Shown here: in pieces, positions 59,036 to 64,000 of the stretch | Layout of the letters: each line of letters starts with the position of its first letter | Position numbering within the stretch: position 1 is the first letter of the stretch | From: Phocoena phocoena | Taxonomy: Eukaryota; Chordata; Mammalia; Artiodactyla; Phocoenidae | Direction of reading: 5' to 3' | Assembly (NCBI RefSeq): GCF_963924675.1 | Contig: NC_089234.1 | Coordinates: 28,821,668 to 28,885,667, forward strand | Length of the DNA stretch: 64,000 nt | The notes under the pieces: model-generated | Told to the model about the DNA's origin: nothing | Database searches by the model: none | The model's input: only the letters and a program-made list of their open reading frames with translations | Position numbers and translations under genes: made by a program

Positions 59036-59870
59036 GTGCTACTAAAAATCCAATAGGTCAACGAGGAAATGAAAAAGGAAATTAAAAGATACCTTGAGGG
59101 GCTTCCCTGGTGGCGCAGTGGTTGAGAGTCTGCCCGCTGATGCAGGGGACACGGGTTCGTGCCCTGGTCCGGGAAGATCCCACATGCCGCAGAGCGGCTG
59201 GGCCCACGAGTCATGGCCGCTGAGCTTGCGTGTCCGGAGCCTGTGCTCCGCAACGGGAGAGGCCACAACAGTGAGAGGCCCGCGCACCGCAAAAAAAAAA
59301 AAAAAAGAAAAGATACCTTGAGACAAATGACAATGAGAACACAACCATACAAAATCTATGGGATGCAGCAAAAGCAGTTCTTAGAGGGAAGTTCATAGCG
59401 ATACAGGCCTTCCTCAAAAAACAAGAAAAATCTCAAATAAGCAAGCTAACCTACCACCTAGAAGAATTAGAAAAAGAACAAAACTGAAAGTCAGCAGGAG
59501 GAAGGAAAAGATAAAGATTAGAGAGGAAATAAATAAAATAGAGATTAAAAAAACAATAAAACAAAATCAGTAAAACCAAGAGCTGCTTCTTTGAAAGGGT
59601 AAACAAAATTGACACCATTTGGCTAGGCTCACCAAGAAGAAAAGAGAGAGAACACAAACAAAATAAGAAATGAAAAAGGAGAAATACAAACTGATACTGC
59701 AGAAATACAAAAAACAGTAAGAGAGTATTATGAACAATTATATGCCAAAAAATTCGACAACCTAGAGGAAATGGACAACTTTCTGGAAACATACAGCCCA
59801 CCAAAATTGAATCAAGAAGAAATAGATAATTTGAATAGACCAATCACTAGAAGTGAAACAGAATCTGTAA
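59036..59870 (+). mobile_element. L1 ORF2 middle segment, continuation of the split L1
   Basis: Sense ORF2 sequence from LLKN through [25 protein letters not shown] to NRPITRSE, which is the region between endonuclease and RT. It begins at the very codons where the L1 at 53806-56970 stops. It is interrupted by a SINE (59099-59307) and ends at 59870, where an inverted L1 begins. Confidence 0.88.
59099..59307 (+). mobile_element. CHR SINE, short type, in the L1
   Basis: Sense copy. The perfect target-site duplication AAAAGATACCTTGAG is at 59084-59098 and 59308-59322. It has the same orientation as the host L1. Confidence 0.96.
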
Positions 59871-59871
59871 A

Positions 59872-61925
59872 TAGATTGTATGTTTCTAGGAATTTATAAT
59901 TTCTTCTAGGTTGTCCATTTTATTGGTGTAAAGTTGTTCATAGTAATCTCTTATGATCCTTTGTATTTCTGTGGTGTCATTTGTAACTTCTTTCTCATTT
60001 CTGATTTTACTGATTAGGGCCCTCTCGCTTTTTATTGATGAGTCTAACTAAAGGTTTATCAATTTTATTTATCTTTTCAGAGAACCAGCTCTTAGTTTCA
60101 TTGATCTGTTCTATATTATTTTAGTCTCTATTTCATTTATTTCTGCCCTGATTTTAATGATTTTTTTCCTTCTAGTAAATTTGGGTTTTGTTTGTTCTTA
60201 GTTTTCTAGTTCTTTTAGGTGTAAGGTTAGGTTCTTTATTTGAGATATTTCTTCTTTCTTGAGGTAGGCTTATATCACCATAAACTTCCCTCTTAGAACT
60301 GCTTTTGCTATATTCCATAGATTTTGGATTGCTGTGTTTTTATTTTCATTTGTCTCTAAGTAATTTTTGATTTCTCCTTTGTTTTTTCAGTGATTCTTTG
60401 GTTGTTTAGTAGCATATTGTTTTTCCTCCACGTTTGTGTTCTTATAGTTTTTTCCTTGTAATTGATGTCTAGTTTCATAGTGTTATAGTCAGAAAGATGC
60501 TTGATATGATTTCAGTGTTCCTAAATTTCCTGAGACTTGTTTTGTGGCTGAGCACGTGATCTATCCTGAAGAAAGTTCCATGAGCACTTGAAAAGAATGT
60601 GTATTCTGCTGCTTTTGGATGGAATGTTTTATATTTATCTGTTAAGTCCACTTGGTTTAATGTGTCATTTAAGGCCAGAGTTTCCTTACTGATTTTCTGT
60701 CTGAATGATTTGTCCACTGATGTAAGTGGGGCATTAAAGTTTCCTACTATTACTGTGTTAATTTGAATTTCTTCCTCGTTTGTTAATATTTGCTTTATGT
60801 ATTTAGGTGCTTCTGTGTTGGGTGCATATATATTTACAATTGTTATGTCTTGTTGGATTGATCCCTTGATCATTATGTAATATCCTTCTTTATCTCTTGT
60901 TATAGTCTTTGTGTTGATATCAATATTTCATCTGATATAAATATTGCTACCCCAATTTTCTTTTTGTTTCAATTTACATGAAATACTCTTTTCTGTCCCC
61001 TTACTTTCAGGCTGTATGTGTCTTTAGATCTGGAATGAATCTCTTATAGGCAACATAGATATGGGTCTTGTTTTTATTTCCATTCAGCCACTCTTTGTCT
61101 TTTTTTTTTTTTTTGTGGTATGCGGGCCTCTCACTGTTGTGGCATCTCCCGTTGTGGAGCACAGGCTCCGGATGTGTAGGCTCAATGGCCATGGCTCACG
61201 GGCCTAGCCGCTCCGCGGCCTGTGGGATCTTCCCGGACCGGGGCACGAACCCGTGTCCCCTGCATCAACAGGTGGACTCTCAACCACTGTGCCACCAGGG
61301 AAGCCCCTACTCTTTGTCTTTTAATTGGAGCATTTAGTCTTTTGACATTTAAAGCAATAACTGATAGGTATGTACTTATTGCCATTTTGTTCATTGTTTT
61401 CTGGTTGTTTTTGCAGTTTTTTGTTCCTTCTTCTTTTGCTCTCTTGTGAGATTTCATGACTATCTTTAGTAACACTAAAGATTTGGATTCCTTTCTCTTT
61501 TTGGTGTGTATCTATTATAGTTTTCTGGCTTCTGGTTACCATGAGTTACATATATACTTGTATTTATATTTGTATTTAGTTGATGATTTCTTAAGTTTGA
61601 ATGCATTCTAACAAATTTTTACTTCTCTCCCCTCACTCCCATTTAATGTTTTTGGTCTCATATTTTACATCTTTTTGTTTTGTGTATTCCTTACCTTCTT
61701 ATAGTGGATATAGATTATTTTACTACTTTTATGTTTTAACCTTCCTCTAGTGCTATAAGTAGTTGATCTCCTACCTTTACTGCATGTTTGCTTTACAATG
61801 AGAGTTTTCCTTTCATAATTTTCATATCTACTTTTGGTCTTTCGTTTTCCACTTAGAGAAATCCCTTTAACATTTCTTGTAAATCTGGTTTAGTGGTGTG
61901 AACTCATTTAGCTTTGTTAAAAGTA
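59872..61925 (-). mobile_element. Older L1, antisense (ORF2 N-terminal half to the ORF1 region)
   Basis: Antisense L1: the pre-RT region at 59885-60420, the endonuclease at 60475-60873 (NIYAPNTEAPKY, VGNFNA in place of GDFN, SSAHGTFFRIDHVL) and sequence upstream of ORF2 to about 61920. A SINE interrupts it at 61104-61308. The left end begins at nearly the same ORF2 codon at which the plus-strand piece stops, giving a head-to-head pair. Confidence 0.85.
61104..61308 (-). mobile_element. CHR SINE, short type, in the L1
   Basis: Antisense copy. The perfect target-site duplication ACTCTTTGTCTTTT is at 61090-61103 and 61309-61322. Confidence 0.95.
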
Positions 61926-61934
61926 AAATTCATT

Positions 61935-64000
61935 TTTAAAAAAATATCTTTATTGGAGTATGATTGCTTTACAATGTTGTATTAGTTTCTGCTGTACAAC
62001 AAAGTGAATCAGCTATATGTATACATATATCCCCGTATCCCCTCCCTCTTGAACCTCCATCCCACCCTCCATATCCCACCCCTCTAGGTCATCACAAAGC
62101 ATCGAGCTGATCTCCCTGTGCTATGCAGCAGCTTCCAACTAGCCATCCATTTTACATTTGGTAGTGTATATATGTCAGTACTACTCTCTCACTTTGTCCC
62201 AGCTTCCCCTCCCTGCGCCGTGTCCTAAGGTCCGTTCTCTATGTCTGCATCTTTATTCCTGCCTTGCCACTAGGTTCATCAGTACCATTTTTTTAGATTC
62301 CATATATGTGCGTTATCATACGGTGTTTTTCTCTTTTTGACTTGCTTCACTCTGTATGACAGACTCTAGGTCCATTCACCTCACTACAAATAACTCAGTT
62401 TTGTTCCTTTTTATGACTAATATTCCATTGTACATATGTGCCACATCTTCTTTATCCATTCATCTGTCAGTGGACATTTAGGTTGCTGCCATGTCCTGGC
62501 TATTGTTAATAGTGCTGCAGTGAACATTGTGGTACATATATCTTTTTGAATTATGGTTTTCTCAGGATGTATGCCCAGTAGTGGGATTGCTGGGTCATAT
62601 GGTAGTTCTATTTTTAGCTTTTTAAGGAACCTCCATACGGTTCTCTGTAGCAGCTGTATCAATTTACATTCCCACCAACAGTGGAGGAGGGTTCCCTTTT
62701 CTTCACACCCTCTCCAGCATTTATTGTTTGTAGATTTTTTGATGATGGCCATTCTGACTGGTGTGAGGTGATACCTCATTGTAGTTTTGATTTGCATTTC
62801 TCTAATGATAAGTGATATTGAGGATCTTTTCATGTGTTTTTTGGCAATCTGTATGTCTTCTTTGGAGAAATGTCTGTTTAGGTCTTCTGCCCATTTTTGG
62901 ATTGGGTTGTCTATGTTTTTGATATTGAGCTGCATGAGCTGCTTGTGTATTTTGGAGATTAATCCTTTGTCAGTTGCTTCTTTTGCAAATTTTTTTGTCT
63001 CCCATTCTGAGGGTTGTCTTTTCATCTTGTTTATGGTTTCCTTTGCTGTGCTCTAGGAGGTGGGTCAAAAAGGATCTTGCTGTGATTTATGTCATAGAGT
63101 GTTCTGCCTATGTTTTTCTCTAAGAGTTTTATAGTGTCTGGCCTTACATTTAGGTTTTTAATACATTTTGAGTTTATTTTTGTATATAGTGTTAGGAAGT
63201 GTTCTAATTTCATTCTTTTATATGTAGCTGTCCAGTTTTCCCAGCACCACTTATTGAAGAGGCTGCTTTTCTCCATTGTATATTCTTGCCTCCTTTGTCA
63301 AAGATAAGGTGACCATATGTGTGTGGGTTTATCTCTGGACTTTCTATCCTGTTCCATTGATCTATATTTCTGTTTTTGTGCCAGTACCATATTGTCTTGA
63401 TTTCTGTAGCTTTGTAGTATAGTCTGAAGTCAGGGAGCCTGATTCCTCCAGCTCCATTTTTCTTTCTCAAGATTGCTTTGGCTATTCATGGTCTTTTGTA
63501 TTTCCTTATAAATTGTAAAATTTTTTGTTCTAATTCTGTGAAAAATGCTGCTGCCAATTTGATAGGGATTACATTGAATCTGTAGATTGCTTTGGGTGGT
63601 ATAGTCATTTTCACAATATTGATTCTTCCAATCCAGGAACATGGTATATCTCTCCATCTGTTTGTGTCATCTTTGATTTCTTTCATCAGTGTCTTATAAT
63701 TTTTTGCATACAGGTCTTTTGCCTCCTTAGGTAGATTTATTCGTAGGTATTTTATTCTTTTTAATGCAGTGGTGAATGGGATTGTTTCCTTGATTTCTAT
63801 TTTATTTTTAGTGCACAGAATGCAAGAGATTTCTGTATATGAATTTTGTATGCTGTAACTTTACCAAATTCATTGATGAGCTCTAGTAGTTTTCAGGTGG
63901 CATCTTTAGGATTTTCTATATATAGTATCATGTCATCTGCAAACAGTGACAGTTTTATTTCTTCTTTTCCAATTTTGATTCCTTTTATTTCTTTTTCTTC
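61935..64000 (-). mobile_element. L1, antisense, 3' half; continues beyond the window
   Basis: From the A tail (T-rich at 61935) and 3' UTR through the ORF2 C-terminus to the RT domain at the window edge. The longest open piece, 62417-63025 (202 codons), includes [19 protein letters not shown] and [22 protein letters not shown]. Near 63936 the RT motif reads FADD, unlike the SADD of the 16.7-kb copy. The 3' part at 63031-63276 and 63210-63470 is shifted in frame. The 5' end lies outside the window. Confidence 0.92.
62417..64000 (-). pseudogene. L1 ORF2 C-terminal part (RT to cysteine-rich end)
   Basis: Pieces of ORF2p in order on the minus strand: RT motif FADDM near 63936, [19 protein letters not shown] (63486-63686), [14 protein letters not shown] (63210-63470), [11 protein letters not shown] (63031-63276) and the C-terminal piece (62417-63025). 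Frameshifts separate them, and a stretch just left of 63053 lacks sequence present in the 17.8-kb copy (a short deletion). Inactive as seen. Confidence 0.85.

Overview
The window is vertebrate nuclear DNA, almost certainly from a whale or dolphin (Cetacea). It contains at least 22 copies of the tRNA-derived CHR SINE family. Ten or more are the shortened type (consensus begins GGGCTTCCCTGGTGGCGCAG) that dominates cetacean genomes. The L1 3' ends are of the cetartiodactyl kind, and I saw no ruminant BovB or Bov-tA copies. Species cannot be fixed from this alone.

Only one protein-coding gene is visible: the large first coding exon of CNNM1 (ACDP1, a cyclin M / magnesium-transport family membrane protein) on the minus strand at 2938-4501. 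Its GT splice donor is at 2936-2937 and its GC-rich promoter runs to about 4740. Positions 1-2937 are the start of intron 1. The remaining 59 kb lies upstream of CNNM1 and holds no convincing protein-coding gene. This fits the known mammalian order, where the next gene upstream of CNNM1 is HPSE2 at a distance of tens of kilobases. A second GC-rich, CpG-containing block at 13540-14080 looks like a promoter plus first exon of an unannotated, probably non-coding, plus-strand transcript.

Everything else is repeat archaeology. Region by region: 1-2937, intron with one SINE, L2, an L1 3' end and an MLT1 LTR; 5-13 kb, old L1, MIR, L2, MER5A and four SINEs; 13.5-14.1 kb, CpG block; 14.5-16.7 kb, nested old L1, MaLR and DNA transposons; 16.7-23.1 kb, a nearly full-length minus-strand L1 with two SINEs inside; 23.1-33.7 kb, old repeats, a MER2-like MITE and a multi-level nest at 27.7-29.6 kb; 33.7-38.85 kb, a long old minus-strand L1 with four later insertions; 38.9-53.8 kb, mostly unique sequence with MIR, L2, SINEs and short truncated L1 tails; 53.8-64 kb, a plus-strand L1 split by a 2-kb insert, an inverted older L1, and a third L1 that runs off the window.

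No new gene system, CRISPR array or tRNA/rRNA gene was found. The observations most worth checking are the CpG block at 13.5 kb, a SINE interrupted by what looks like insertion of a bare poly(A) tail (10242-10298), and the split L1 whose missing ORF2 segment resumes 2 kb downstream (56967-59037). Repeat family names were assigned by recognition, not by a database search, and repeat edges without a target-site duplication are approximate.
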